A model generated the notes under the pieces. The model was not told the origin of the DNA. It saw only the letters and a list, made by a program, of their open reading frames with translations, and searched no databases. Positions 1-11,440 of a stretch of 64,000 bases of DNA are shown in pieces. The stretch spans positions 9,935,501-9,999,500 of the forward strand of contig NC_084939.1 in NCBI RefSeq assembly GCF_958298935.1, written 5' to 3'. The DNA comes from Phragmites australis. Taxonomy: Eukaryota; Streptophyta; Magnoliopsida; Poales; Poaceae. Positions within the stretch are counted from its first letter, which is position 1, and each line of letters opens with the position of its first letter. The position numbers and the translations under genes are program-made.

Positions 1-1850
1 GATTGGCTCATCATCGACCGGACCATGTCTAACAAAGTTCAGTTCCTCCGCTCGGACACCCCATTCTATTGTGGCGTACCCTGTGGAGTCAATTGTGGAA
101 CGATTCCACATTGCCTTAGATGATCACCAAATTCATGGCTCAAATATTCACCTCCATGATCTGATCGCAGAAATTTAATTGTCTTGCCTATATGATTTTG
201 TACTTCATTCTGGAATTCCTTCAACTTTTCAAAGGATTCAGACTTGTGCCTCATTAGGTAGATGTAACCATATCTACTAAAGTCATCGGTGAAAGTAATG
301 AAATACTGAAAACCACCTCTAGCTGTAGAACTCATCGGTCCACATACATCTGTATGTACTAGGGCCAATAATTCATTTGTCCTCTCACTTCGACCAGTGA
401 AAGGCGTCTTAGTCATCTTGCCAAGTAAACAAGACTCGCATGTATCAAATGATTCGAAATCAAATGAATGTAGAAGACCATCTTTATGGAGCTTCTGCAT
501 ACGCTTCTCATTTATATGACCTAATCGACAATGCCAAACAAAAGTGGGATTCAAATCATCAAGCCGAGGCTTCTTTGTATCAATGTTATAAATAGTTATA
601 TCCTCAAGATCCAATATATATAATCCATTTACTAATGGACAATTACCATAGAGCATACCATTCAAAAATATCGAACAACACTTGTTCTTTATTATGAATT
701 CATAGCCATCTTCTTCCAAATATGAAGAAGAGATAATGTTTTTGCCCAAGGCAGGAATATAATAACAATTATTTAATTCCAAAATTAATTCTGAGGGTAG
801 TGATAAGGAGTAAACGCCAATGGCCAACGCAGCAACTTTTGCACCATTACCGACGGGAGCATCCAATTCGCCTCTTGCACACTTCCTAGTCCTTTTCAGT
901 CCCTGCAACGATTTGCAAGTATGAATCATTGATCCGGTATCAAATACCCATGAATCATCAGGACGAGTAGCAAGATTAATTTCAATAACATTTATACCTG
1001 AAGAGGAAGTCTTACTTCCCTTCTTCTTTTTGAGTTCTTCCAAGTACAATTTGCAGTTCCTCCGCCAATGACCAGTCTTATGGCAGTGGTGGCAAGTGTC
1101 AGAAGTGGCAGGGCTAGCCTTGGGCTTTCCAACAGGTTTAGGCTTAGAACTCGAGATCTCATCCGAAGTTTTAGCCTTGCCCTTGCGCTTTCTCTTCTTG
1201 CTATCCTTTTGAACTATCATCACATGACTAGAGCTCTTCTTAATGCTTTCCTCAGCAGTTTTTAGCATCCCATGCAATTCAGCCATGCTTTTCTCCATGC
1301 TGTTCATATGAAAGTTCAAAATGAACGGCTCGAAGCTCGCAGGGAGCGACTGGAGAATTACATCCGTAGCCAACTCAGGGCTAAGGGGAAAACCAAGTTT
1401 TTCCAGGCTCTCAATGTAACCAATCATTTTGATCACATGAGAACTGACTGGACTGCCTTCTGTTAACCTGCACGTAAACAAGGACTTTGAGGTGTTGTAC
1501 CTCTCGGTCCGAGCTTGGTTCTCAAACATGCCTCGGAGTCCCACAATCATATCATGGGCATCCCTATTCTCATATTGCTTCTGAAGCTCAGAGGACATAC
1601 AGGCAAGCATGAGGCAGCTAACATCTAGTGAATTGTTGGTGTGCTTCTCATAAGCCCTCCGATCCGCGGCAGGAGCATTATCAGCTGGTTCATCAGGATA
1701 GGGGACCTCTAGAACATATTCTTTTTTCTCTTGTTTGAGAACAATTCTCAGATTTCTATACTAATCAATAAAGTTTGTTCCAGAAAGCTTCTCTTTTTCA
1801 AGAATCGATCGCAAATTAAAACTGGAAGTGTTACTAGTGGCCGGTGCCAT
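1..1850 (-). pseudogene. copia gag-pol polyprotein, nearly open, two TAG stops
   Basis: The frame opens with ATG at 1850-1848 and is blocked by TAG at 1763-1761, where the related copy at 6722 has TGG (Trp). It then stays open from 1760 to a second TAG at 68-66, again at a position that is Trp in the related copy (GTPQWN). Counting from the Met at 1610: gag UBN2-type region about 1-140; Lys-rich stretch; zinc knuckle with C173, C176, H181, C186; aspartic protease DTGS at 224-227; GAG-pre-integrase with WHCRLGH and a CX2C; integrase core with the first Asp in HTDVCGP and the second in RSDHGGEY. The integrase Glu, RT and RNase H would lie beyond position 1. As a family, Ty1/copia gag-pol makes the virus-like particle, protease, integrase and RT/RNase H. 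The two stops make this copy non-autonomous. Confidence 0.9.
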
Positions 1851-3182
1851 AATCTACAACAGAAAATGCAGGTTCAGCACTATGCCTATGTGAATCTTCT
1901 ATTAAACAATTTAATAAAAGATACTCCACTATATGTGTTTTCCCTCTAACAACATATAGAGGATCAAGATCCATATTCAACTAAGTTCTAGTGAGCTTTG
2001 GCATCACTGCTAAAAACTTAGTGACATAGGTAAGCAACGCCTTGCTAATCACATCCCTATGTGACTCTTGTTTGTTGGGTGGCATCGAATGCCCCGGTGC
2101 CCAACACCATGCCCCAAAGCCCAAAACCGTTTTGATAGCTTTATCAAGTAAACCAATACTATGCGTGTGGATGTCCGACATCCACTCTAACTGGTTAAGA
2201 TAAATGATGGCACCCTGCTTTGGCAGACCTACCACACAATGATCAAAACCTTTGTAGGTGCAGCTATTGGAAGGGCATCAATTACTCTTAATTTTTCTGA
2301 GGGAAACTACTTTATCATGAAAATCATATCCACCACATATAAAACATGAAAGAATAGTATGACAGGAACATAAAAATATCACATGCAATCATATTAACTG
2401 TGACATAGTATGACCCCTTCACATGGTGATCTTCATCGCCACGGTTCCTGTCCTCCGGGTCTTCATGCTTCAAATCTTCATGATCTTGTTCTAGTCTATT
2501 ACACCTAATAGCACTAGATAAATTACATGAGAAGAAGCATCACAAGTCGACACGCAGGCCGTTATACAATAACATGACAGCCTTGGGCTGCAATTAACCA
2601 TGACACGCAGGCCATGAAAAAATACACACATGCATCACATATCACAAGGCCATACCAGTCACAACATTCTCTGTAAAAACGAGTTAAGCATAGAATCGAA
2701 TTCTAATGTCGCGATGGGATCATGTTATTACAACAATCTATGCGTGTACGCGACGGCGGTCCCGTATGAAATCGCTATGAAAATCTCATCACATCGATCG
2801 TATCGAGCCAATTCCGAGTCATTCATAATGCCTCAATTTCCATTAGATCAATCCCATTGATCATCGCGTGAGGTTTTTCCAGAAACGATGACAGCACACA
2901 TGACCTCGATCTGCTGTTCTCCCGACCATGTCGCGATGCACGCAGTTAGCCCCGATGGTGATTCCAGCCGGTAGGGGCAAGTCGCACGCAAAACCAGATG
3001 GGAGATCGAGCTAATCTTTTTAGCTATGTGGTTTCATCGACTGGCATCTCATCCGATCTCTAATTCACCTAACCAACCGTGCATTGATCAATCCATCATA
3101 TGAACTGATCAAAAACAATAGATCTAATCTATTTCTATCACATATCTTCTATATGTGACTGATCCAGATTGAAAACTACGCA
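1851..3182 (-). other. copia 5' leader (untranslated)
   Basis: Non-coding stretch between the primer-binding site and the gag ATG. Its gag-proximal part (about 2417 to 1851) aligns by eye with the leader of the plus-strand copia element (6172-6721), including the shared GTCGGACATCCACACGCATAG block. The upstream part (about 2420-3182) has no counterpart in the second element. I see no convincing ORF. Confidence 0.75.
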
Positions 3183-3199
3183 GGATGGCTCTGATACCA
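3183..3199 (-). other. primer-binding site, tRNA-iMet type
   Basis: On the minus strand TGGTATCAGAGCC begins one base after the LTR end. This is the standard plant initiator-tRNA-Met complement used to prime minus-strand DNA synthesis by copia elements. Confidence 0.93.
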
Positions 3200-3377
3200 C
3201 TGTTGGGGGACGGGTAGGCTACGCTAGCACAAAATAAATTTTCTCTACCGCATTCAACCAGGAAGCTATGCGAGTAGGGGATCATGAATCATTACCACTT
3301 GACGAGCAGTGCAGCGGAAGAAGAGTTGGAGCAGACCAATCCAACGTTGTGCGCGTCAAGTAGTCGATCGTCAACCT

Positions 3378-3590
3378 CGTCCCGAGCACCTTCCGAGTAC
3401 TCACGAGTACGTCCCGAGCACAACCCGAGTACCTCCGAGCACGTCCCGAGCACCCCCAAGCACGTCCCGAGTACCCCGAGCACGTCCCGAGCACCCCCGA
3501 GCACGTCCCGAGTACTCCGAGCACGTCCCGAGTACCCCGAGCACGTCCCGAGTACCCTCGAGCACGTCCCGAGTACCCCCAAGCAGATCA
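3378..3590. repeat. tandem repeat of about 20 bp inside copia LTR
   Basis: About ten imperfect copies of a unit like GAGCACGTCCCGAGTACCCC. GAGCAC and GAGTAC variants alternate and units vary between about 18 and 22 bp. The array produces long artificial open frames on both strands, which I do not regard as genes. Confidence 0.9.
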
Positions 3591-3778
3591 GCACCGCAAT
3601 AGTAGCAGCGCCTCTACGGTATCCACACGTACAAGGATGGAATCGCCATGCGCCGGTTGCTAGCACCGCGCGCCCGGCTAGGGTTTCAAAGGGAGTTCGG
3701 GAATAGGAGGCGGCCAGGGTTTTTGGTGGCAAGATCTGTTTTTTGGAAAAACTCAATGCGCCTTGGCCCCTGCCTATT

Positions 3779-3786
3779 CTTATATA
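3779..3786 (-). promoter_or_regulatory. TATA box in copia LTR
   Basis: TATATAAG on the minus strand within CTCTATATAAGAATAGG. It lies about 135 bases from the LTR start and upstream of the tandem repeat and leader, as expected for the U3 promoter. The transcription start is not determined. Confidence 0.65.
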
Positions 3787-3984
3787 GAGCACGCTAATGG
3801 GCCTTTAATCAATATTAAAGCCCATTATGACTCTAAACCCTAATGGTCCTTTAATCAACATTAAAGCCCATTAGCAGATCCAATCCGCAAACTCGATCGC
3901 CTCTAGGGCATATCACCAACAGCTCCACCGGGCTAGTAGGAAGTATCCCAGGTAGACCAGCGCATTAGGGGAATCTGCCATTAG

Positions 3985-5410
3985 TGAGGTCGAGCTCGAC
4001 CAGATGGCCAAGGATGGGAAGACCCCCTCTAAGTTTGTCGTCCAGGCACCGCGGGATGAAGCGGTTTTGGAGCCTTAGGGCCACGAAACTGTGGTGTTTG
4101 AGGTCTTTTTCAACGTGGGCCTTGGCTTCCTAGCAGTGCTGCTTCTCGAGGGGGCGCTCACCTTTTTATGTAGAGCTACCACGGCTTGTGGTCAACGCGA
4201 TTGCCTGCCTGGCTATCTTTGAATGGGCCATGTGGGCGTAGGGATGTGAAGGGAGAACAGAAGACTTGGACGGAGGATGGAGTGACAAAGGCTCTCAACT
4301 TTGATAGCGTGAACTTCCAGCTTTGGATGGAATATCAGGATGCATTAATGACAAAGGCCATCAATAACCGGTGGTACTTTGGGTGGTTGGAGTGGTGGTT
4401 CTACTATGATATAGGCGTCGAGTCCCCCCTTCGTTCTACGAATCGGGATGTTGAGTATGTTTGGACCCCCAGTGGCGGAGATCTCTGATGCCTAGCTCCC
4501 TTTGCAATTTGCGCTTCTCTAAAGGGTTGCCCTAAGGATGAGCATGCGTGATCTCGTGAGGAGTTCACGATATTGTGTATCTGGCCCCTTCGGGTGGACT
4601 GGGAGCACATCTTTACACAAGGTGGAGACAACAAGCCGAACGTGTACTTCAGGCCCACCATCAGTTCAGGTGAGTCTTCCTCATTGTATATCTTTGACTT
4701 CACGGAGGTGACACATCTTTTTCTTTCAGAGGATTGCCTTCCCCCGAAGCGAGCGGCCAAAGTCATGGAGGAGTTATTGGGCCCGCCTACTTCCACGGAG
4801 TGAGACAGCATATGGATCTAGTTGGGAGCTAGAAGCAGTATAACCGCATCTGTTTCCACCTCGGGGTAGTGGCTCTAGCGTGTCAAGATCCGGTAGCACC
4901 TAGAGTCACCGAGAATCAAGGGTGAGAGGTTTTTGGTGCCACGTCCTCCGAAATCCTCGCAAGCCCTTTTTGGGCATGTCTCCCTCCTGATTCTAAAGGT
5001 TCACTAGCCAGCTCAGTGATTGAATCGTCTGAGGCAGACATGGGTAGGGCAAAGCGCCAGAAGTAGGTCACAGACGCCATTGGCGCTTGCAACGTGTTTG
5101 GAGGTGAGACCCAGCTCGATGGGAAGGGTCTAGCCCCTCCAGACCTATCTACCCACGGACAGAGCTAAACAGGGGGTGAGGCCTCCCTGGATTTTGATAT
5201 GGATTGGGGGTTCATCAATTCAAACGACGAGGATGTCACAGGCCCCTCTGATGAATCGAGCACAGAACCTGGTGAGACGTTATTCCGTTGGTTTATATCT
5301 AGCCGTAGCATTGTGCCAGGATCCTAACTTGCGTTCTCGAGGTGTTTCAGTGGTCACTGAGATAGACCCGTCTGTGGCCCCTGCTCCAAAGGTTCCAGAG
5401 CCCTAGCAGA
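3985..5410 (+). pseudogene. remnant of gypsy accessory ORF (putative gypsy-type transposon domain)
   Basis: Three frames together give recognisable pieces: HETVVFEVFFNVGLGF (about 4086-4135), then about 4186-4488 with NNRWYFGWLEWWFYYD, then about 4573-4803 with WPLRVDWEH and ending PPKRAAKVMEELLGPP. A Ser/Asp/Glu-rich tail follows (NSNDEDVTGPSDESSTEPG, about 5218-5274). The layout matches the N-terminal domain and acidic middle of the accessory protein at 57617-60735. Stops and frameshifts are frequent, so it is dead. No LTR or pol of its parent is visible here; copia elements border it on both sides. Assignment is by motif resemblance only. Confidence 0.6.
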
Positions 5411-5418
5411 ACGTGATG

Positions 5419-6171
5419 TGAAGGTGATATACCATAGAGGCAATCATAGAGATGATTGTATCACAAGTCTATATTCATGTACTACCAAATAATATGTTAT
5501 TCCAAGAATGACTATCATTTACATTGATTGGCAAGTATGTGACTTGTTTATGAAACTCTTTATTTATATCATGATGTTATTCTTAGTCGATCCCTAGTCG
5601 CATATCATTGTGATGATACATAAGATCAGCACATGTATTGATTGATGATCACGTTTCATGTATCATAGGTATAGAAATATCAGGTCAATAATGTGGACAT
5701 TTATGTTAGAGAACATGATGTTGGATAGGCCCACCTTGAGATACTACTGGGATTGTTATTTATGATGTGCCATCAGTTGTTATCTCAAATGGTGTACCTG
5801 TAGGATCCTTAAACCTAACATCGTGATTGATTCCCAGAATATGTAGTGGCATACTTTGAGACTGTCAATCGCTATTTGGTCACTGGGTAGTCATAAAGGT
5901 AGTTTTCAGATTTGTCTTGAAGCATGTCATGGGTATGAGCGATCAAGATTGAATTTGCCCCTCCTTGATAACGGGAGAAATATCTCTGGGCCCCTCGAGG
6001 TAGTTGGATTGAGAAAGTGCATGGCCATGCCAATATAATTAAAGAGTTAATCATGATGAATCCATTATTTGATCGAGTGAATGGTCGAGCTATCACAAGG
6101 GCGGCACGTATCTCGCCTTGAGCTTGACTGGTATCGTGAGGTAAAGTGATCGGTGCATGTGTATATCAAGG
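5419..6171 (+). repeat. 5' LTR of plus-strand copia element, 3' part missing
   Basis: Aligns by eye with 10595-11349 over about 750 bp, from TGAAGGTGATAT to GTATATCAAGG. After that point the 3' LTR continues with LTR-like sequence, while this copy jumps to leader sequence (GGCCATACTATGTCACAG). The end of the LTR, the primer-binding site and the proximal leader therefore look deleted. Confidence 0.85.
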
Positions 6172-6721
6172 GGCCATACTATGTCACAGTTAATATGATC
6201 ACTTGTGATGCTTATTTATGTTCCTATCATGTTGTTTTATTCATGTTTTCTATAAGATGGATATGTTTACATGATAGAATAGCTTCCCTAAAAAAATAAG
6301 AATAATTGATGCCCTTCCAATAGGTACACCTACTTAGGTTTTGATCATTGTTTGGTATGTCTTAACTAGTAAGGGTGGGTGTCGGACATCCACACGCATA
6401 GTGTTGGTTTACTGAACAAAGCTATCAAAACGGTTTTAGGCTTTGGAGCGTAGTGTTGGGGTCAGGGCATTCCATGCCACCCAACCAAGAGTCACATAGG
6501 GATTTGATTAGCAAGATGTTGCCTACCCAAGTCACATAAATTTCTAGCCATGATACCAAAACTCACTAGAACCTAGTTGAATATGGATCTTGATCCACTA
6601 TATGTCGTTAGAGGGAAACGATTTCAAAATATATAGTGGGAGTATCTTTTGTTAAATTGTTTAATGAAAGGTTTACATAAACGTAGTGCTAAACTTTGCA
6701 TATTTATTTCTATTGTAGATC
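6172..6721 (+). other. copia leader, truncated
   Basis: Matches the gag-proximal leader of the minus-strand element (about 2417-1851 read in reverse). It leads directly to the gag ATG at 6722. No ORF of note. Confidence 0.75.
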
Positions 6722-9700
6722 ATGGCACCTAATGTTAACGCCAATTCCAGTTTTAATTTGCGTTCGATTCTTGAAAAAGAAAAGCTATCTGGAACAAAAT
6801 TTATTGATTGGTATAGAAATCTGAGAATTATTCTCAAACAAGAGAAAAAAGAGTATGTTCTAGAGGTTCCCTATCCTGATGAACCAGCTGATAATGCATC
6901 TGCTGCTGATTGGAGGGCTTACGAGAAGCATACAAATGATTCACTCGATGTTAGCTGTCTCATGCTTGCCACTATGTCCTCTGAGCTTCAGAAGCTATAT
7001 GAGAACGCGGATGCTCATGATATGATTATGGGACTCCGAGGCATGTTTGAGAACCAAACTAGGGCCGAGAGGTTCAACACCTCCAAGTCCTTGTTTGCGT
7101 GCAGGTTAATAGAAGGCAGTCCAGTTAGTCCTCATGTTATCAAGATGATTGGTTACATTGAGAGCCTAGAAAAACTTGGTTTTCCTCTTAGTTCTGAGTT
7201 GGCTACATATGTAATTCTCTAGTTGCTCCCTGCGAGCTTTGAGCCGTTCATTTTGAATTTTCATATGAATAGCATGGAGAAGAGCATGGCTGAATTGCAT
7301 GGGATGCTTAAGACTGCTGAGGAAAGCATTAAGAAAAGATCTAGTCATGTGATGATGGTTAAGAAAGATAGCAAAAAGAGAAAGTGCAAGGTCAAGGCTA
7401 AAGCGTCAGATGAGATCTCGAGCTCAAAGCCTAAACCTGTTGGAAATTCCAAGGCTGGCCCTGCTGCTTCTGATGTTTGCCACCACTGCCATAAGCCTGG
7501 CCATTGGCGGAGGAACTGCAAGCTATAATCGGAAGAACTTAAGAAGAAGAAGGAAAGTAAGACTTCCACTTCAGGTATAAATGTTATTAAAATTAATCTT
7601 GCTATTCGTCCTAAAGATTCATGGGTATTTGATACCGGATCAATGATTCATACGTGCAAATCATTGCAGGGACTGAAAAGGACTAGGAAGTGTGCAAGAT
7701 GTGAGATGGATGCTCGTGTCGGCAATGGTGCAACAAGTTGCTGCATTAGTCGACGGTGTTTATTCCTTATCGTTACCCTCAGGATTAGTTTTGGAATTAA
7801 ATAATTGTTATTACATTCCTGCCTTAGGCAAAAACATTATCTCTTCTTCATGAATGGATTATATATTCTAGATCTTGAGGATGCCCTTGTCTATAACATT
7901 AATACGAAGAAGCCTCGGCTTAATAATTTGAATCCCACTTTTATTTGGCATTGTCACTTAGGTCATATAAATGAGAAACGCGTGCAGAGGCTCCATAAAG
8001 ATGGTCTTCTTGATTCATTTGATTTTGAATCCTTTAATACATGCAAATTTTCTTTACTTGGCAAGATGACTAAGGCACCTTTCTCCCGTCAAGGAGAGAG
8101 GTTGAGTGAGTTGTTGGCCCTGGTACATACTAATGTATATGGACCAATGAGCTCTATCGCTAGAGGTGGTATTCAATATTTTATTACTTTTACTGATAAC
8201 TTTAGTAGATATGGTTACATCTATCTAATGAGGTACAAGTCTAAGTCATTTGAAAAGTTCAAGGACTTTCAGAATAAAGCACAAAATCATCTTGGCAAGA
8301 CAATTAAATTTCTGCGATCTGATCATAAAGGTGAATATTGGAGCCATGAGTTTAGTGATCATCTAAAGCTATGTGGAATTATTCCACAATTGACTCCACC
8401 GGGGACGCCTCAATGGAATTAAGTGTCCGAACGGAGGAACATGACTTTGATGGACATGGTCCAGTCCATGATGAGCCAATCTGATCTTCCATTATCCTCC
8501 TGGGGATATGCTCTAGAAACTGCTGCGTTTACTTTAAATAGGGTTCATCTAAAGCTGTAGAGAAGATACCATATGAGATATGGACCGGGAAGCGTCCCGA
8601 GTTGTCTTTCCTTAAGATCTGGGGTTGTGAAGCCTATGTAAAATATTTGACGTTAGACAAGCTCATTCCCAAATCAGATAAATACTTCTTTGTGGGGTAT
8701 CTTAGGGAAACTAGAGGATATTATTTTTATAACCAAGAAGAAGGCAAAGTGTTTGTTGCCTGAAACGGTGTTTTTCTGGAGAAAGAATCTCTCAAGGAAT
8801 ATCCGTGGGAGCATGGTGCAATTCAAAGAGATTCGGGAACCATCAGAAAGTGTTTCAGCTCTTACTGAACCACAATTGGATATTACAGAACATGTTGTGG
8901 AGACACCAGCTCCACGACGGTCGGAAAGGATCAGTTGCGCACCTGAGAGATTTATGTTCCTAACCACGGAGCAGCACGATATATTATTGTTGGACAATGA
9001 TGAGCCTAAGACTTACTTGATAGTAGTGGTGACCGGACTCTGAGAGATGGCTTGGAGCCATGAGATCCGAGATAGAATCCATGCACGAGAATCAAGTTTG
9101 GAACTTGGTTGATCCACCTGATGGTGTCAAAGCAGTTGAGTGCAAATGGGTTTTTAAGAAAAAGATAGACGTTCATGAAAATGTTCAGATCTATAAAGCA
9201 CGATTGGTAGCAAAAGGTTTAAGACATATTCAAGGTGTTGATTATGATGAAACATTTTCGTCTGTCGCAATGCTAAAGTCTATCCCGATTGTCCTACCAA
9301 ATGCCGCATATTATGACCATGAGATATGGCAGATGGATGTCAAAACGACTTTCCTTAATGGAAACCTAAGTGAGGATATGTACATGACACAACCTGAAGG
9401 TTTTGTTGATCCGAAACATGCTAGGAAGATATGCAAGATGCAAAAGTCCATATATGGGTTGAAGCAAGCTTCTCAGAGTTGGAATCTTCGTTTTGATGAA
9501 GTGGTCAAAGGGTTTGGTGTTAGAAAGAATTAAGAAGAGCCTTGTGTTTACAAAAGGGCTAGTGGGAGCGTACTTGTGTTTCTGGTCTTATATGTAGATG
9601 ATATATTATTGATCGAGAAAGATATTTCGATGCTTGATGATGTCAAATCTTCATTGCAAAAGGGATTTTCAATGAAAGATCTAGGAGAGGTAGCATATAT

Positions 9701-10574
9701 ATTAGGCATAAAGATCTATAGAGATAGGTCGAGAAGGCTGATCAGATTAAGCCAAAGTAATTACATTGACAAGGTATTGAGAAGGTTCAATATGCAGGAT
9801 TCCAAGAAAGGTTTCTTTCCAATGTCACATGGCATCACTCTCAGCAAGAGTCAATGTCCTTCAACCGCTGATGAGCTTGAGAGGATGAGTGCGATCCCGT
9901 ATGCTTCCGCTCTCGGGTCCATGATGTATACCATGCTTTGTACATGCCCAGATGTCTACTGTGCTCTAAGTGTTATGAGTAGATACCAATCAATCCCGGG
10001 TGAAGCTCACTGGGTAACAGTAAAGAATATCCTCAAGTACTTGAGAAGAACTATGGATATGTTCCTAGTCTATGGAGGTGAGGTGGTGCTCGTTGTAAAT
10101 GGTTACACTGATGCTAGCTTCCAAACCAACAAGAATGATTCAAGATCACAATTTGGTTTTGTATTTTACCTCAATGGAGGAGCAGTGAGTTGGAAGAGTT
10201 CCAAGCAAGAAACGGTGGCCAATTCCACGACAGAGACCGAGTATATCACAGCTTCTGAAGCTGTAAAGGAGATTGTTTGGATCAGAAATATTGTTTCTGA
10301 GTTAGGTGTGGTGCCTAGTGCTTCTAGTCCAATGGATCTCTATTGTGACAATAGTGGAGCCATTGCGCAAGCCAAAGAACCTAGGTTGCATCAGAAGTCC
10401 AAGCACATACTACGGCGCTATCACCTTATTCGAGAGATTTTAGATCGGGGTGACGTGAAGATATGCAAGGTGCACATGGATTTGAATATTTTTGATCCGT
10501 TGACAAAGCCACTCCTACGGCCAAAGCATGAGGCGCATATGAGAGCTATGGGTATTAAATACTTACATGATTGA
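6722..10574 (+). pseudogene. copia gag-pol, many stops, frameshifts and a small deletion
   Basis: Gag starts with ATG at 6722 and stops at TAG 7220-7222, where the other copy has Gln. It resumes to 7528 through the zinc knuckle (CHHCHKPGHWRRNC) and stops again where the other copy has Tyr. Protease DTGS lies near 7632. A frameshift falls near 7728, and near 7850 about 40 codons present in the other copy are missing. GAG-pre-integrase and integrase span about 7850-8540 (HTNVYGP, with the catalytic Asp changed to Asn; RSDHKGEY kept). RT spans about 9060-9640, with QMDVKTTFLNG and, after a stop at 9531-9533, the YVDD active site (about 9590). RNase H follows to 10574 (TDASF, TETEY, DLYCDNSGA). 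It cannot make a functional polyprotein. Confidence 0.9.
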
Positions 10575-10583
10575 CTCTAGTGC

Positions 10584-10594
10584 AAGTGGGAGAT
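10584..10594 (+). other. polypurine tract of copia element
   Basis: AAGTGGGAGAT lies immediately before the 3' LTR start TGAAGG at 10595. This is the usual copia plus-strand primer context and fixes the LTR start. Confidence 0.8.
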
Positions 10595-11440
10595 TGAAGG
10601 TGATATGTCCTAGAGGCAATCATAGAGATAATTGTATCACACGTCTATGTTCATGTACTGCCAAATAATGTGTTATTTTAAGAATGACTATCATTTGCAT
10701 TGATTGGCAAGTATATGACTTGTTCATGAAACTCTTTATTTATATCATGATATTATTCTTAGTCGATCCCTAGTCGCATATCATTGTGATGATACATAAG
10801 ATCAGCACATGTATTGATTGATGATCACGTTTCATGTATCATAGGTATAGAAATATCAGGTCAATAATGTGGACATTTATGTTAGAGAACATGATGTTGG
10901 ATAGACCCACCTTGAGATACTGTTGGAATTGTTATTTATGATGTGCCATCAGTTGTTATCTCAAATGGTGTACTTGCAGGATCCTTAGAGCTGAGATCAT
11001 GATTGATTCCCAGAATGTGTAGTGGCGTACTTTGAGGCTATCAAATGCCATTCGGTAACTGGATAGTCATAAAGGTAGTTTTCGGGTTTGTCATGAAGCA
11101 TGTCGTGGGGTATGAGCGATCAAGATGGAATTTGCCCCTCCTTGATAACAGGAGAGATATCTCTGTGCCCCTCGAGATAGTTGGATTGAGAAAGTGCATG
11201 GCCATGCCAATATGATTAAGGAATTAATCATGATGAATCTACTATTTGATCAAGTGAATGGTTGAGCTATCAAAAGGGTGGCACGTATCTCACCTTGAGC
11301 TTGATTGGTATCGTTAGGAGAAGGTATCGGTGCATGTGTATATCAAGGTTCAGTCGGTTTGAAAAGGGTTTCCGACTTGTAGCTGTTTGTACATGAACCT
11401 AACGGGTCACACACTTAATGGGTTGGAACAAAACATGCGA
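10595..11440 (+). repeat. 3' LTR of plus-strand copia element
   Basis: Matches the 5' LTR up to about 11349, then continues with TTCAGTCGG...GGGTCACACACTTAATGGG, which I take to be further LTR sequence missing from the 5' copy. The end is set by the start of LINE coding sequence on the other strand near 11440 and is approximate. No CA terminus with a matching duplication is seen, so the LTR itself may be truncated. Confidence 0.75.

Larger units (their letters stand above)
1..3921 (-). mobile_element. Ty1/copia LTR retrotransposon, partial (3' end beyond window)
   Basis: In minus-strand order the element reads LTR (3921-3201), one spacer base, tRNA-iMet-type primer-binding site (3199-3183), a leader of about 1.3 kb, then gag-pol from 1850 down past position 1. 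The order gag zinc knuckle, DTGS protease, GAG-pre-integrase, integrase is that of Ty1/copia. The rest of integrase, RT/RNase H and the other LTR lie outside the window, so no target-site duplication can be checked; the five bases outside the visible LTR are GCTCC (3922-3926). The element sits next to the accessory-ORF remnant at 3985-5410, so it probably inserted into an older gypsy element. Confidence 0.9.
3201..3921 (-). repeat. LTR of minus-strand copia element (721 bp)
   Basis: The LTR has perfect 6-bp inverted termini TGTTGG...CCAACA. It is bounded at 3201 by the primer-binding site and at 3921 by unrelated sequence. Its first bases (TGTTGGTGATATGCCCTAG) resemble the start of the LTRs at 5419 and 10595, which supports family relatedness. 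It carries a TATA box (3786-3779) in U3 and, downstream of it, a GC-rich tandem repeat (about 3378-3590) in the transcribed part. Confidence 0.9.
5419..11440 (+). mobile_element. Ty1/copia LTR retrotransposon with both LTRs, degenerate
   Basis: 5' LTR (5419-6171), short leader, gag-pol pseudogene (6722-10574), polypurine tract (10584-10594) and 3' LTR (10595 to about 11440). LTRs start TGAAGGTGATAT. The two LTRs differ at many positions, mostly transitions, roughly 6-8 percent by eye, so the insertion is not recent. No primer-binding site follows the 5' LTR: the sequence passes directly into leader sequence shared with the minus-strand element. The 3' end abuts a LINE fragment. I find no convincing target-site duplication. 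Confidence 0.9.

Noticed and set aside
1981..2235. Minus-strand open frame in the copia leader
   Set aside because: Lies in the leader, upstream of gag; the homologous leader in the other element is not open in this frame.
3282..3792. Open frames on both strands with repeated GTCSGV or PSTSRVP peptides
   Set aside because: Products of the 20-bp tandem array inside the copia LTR.
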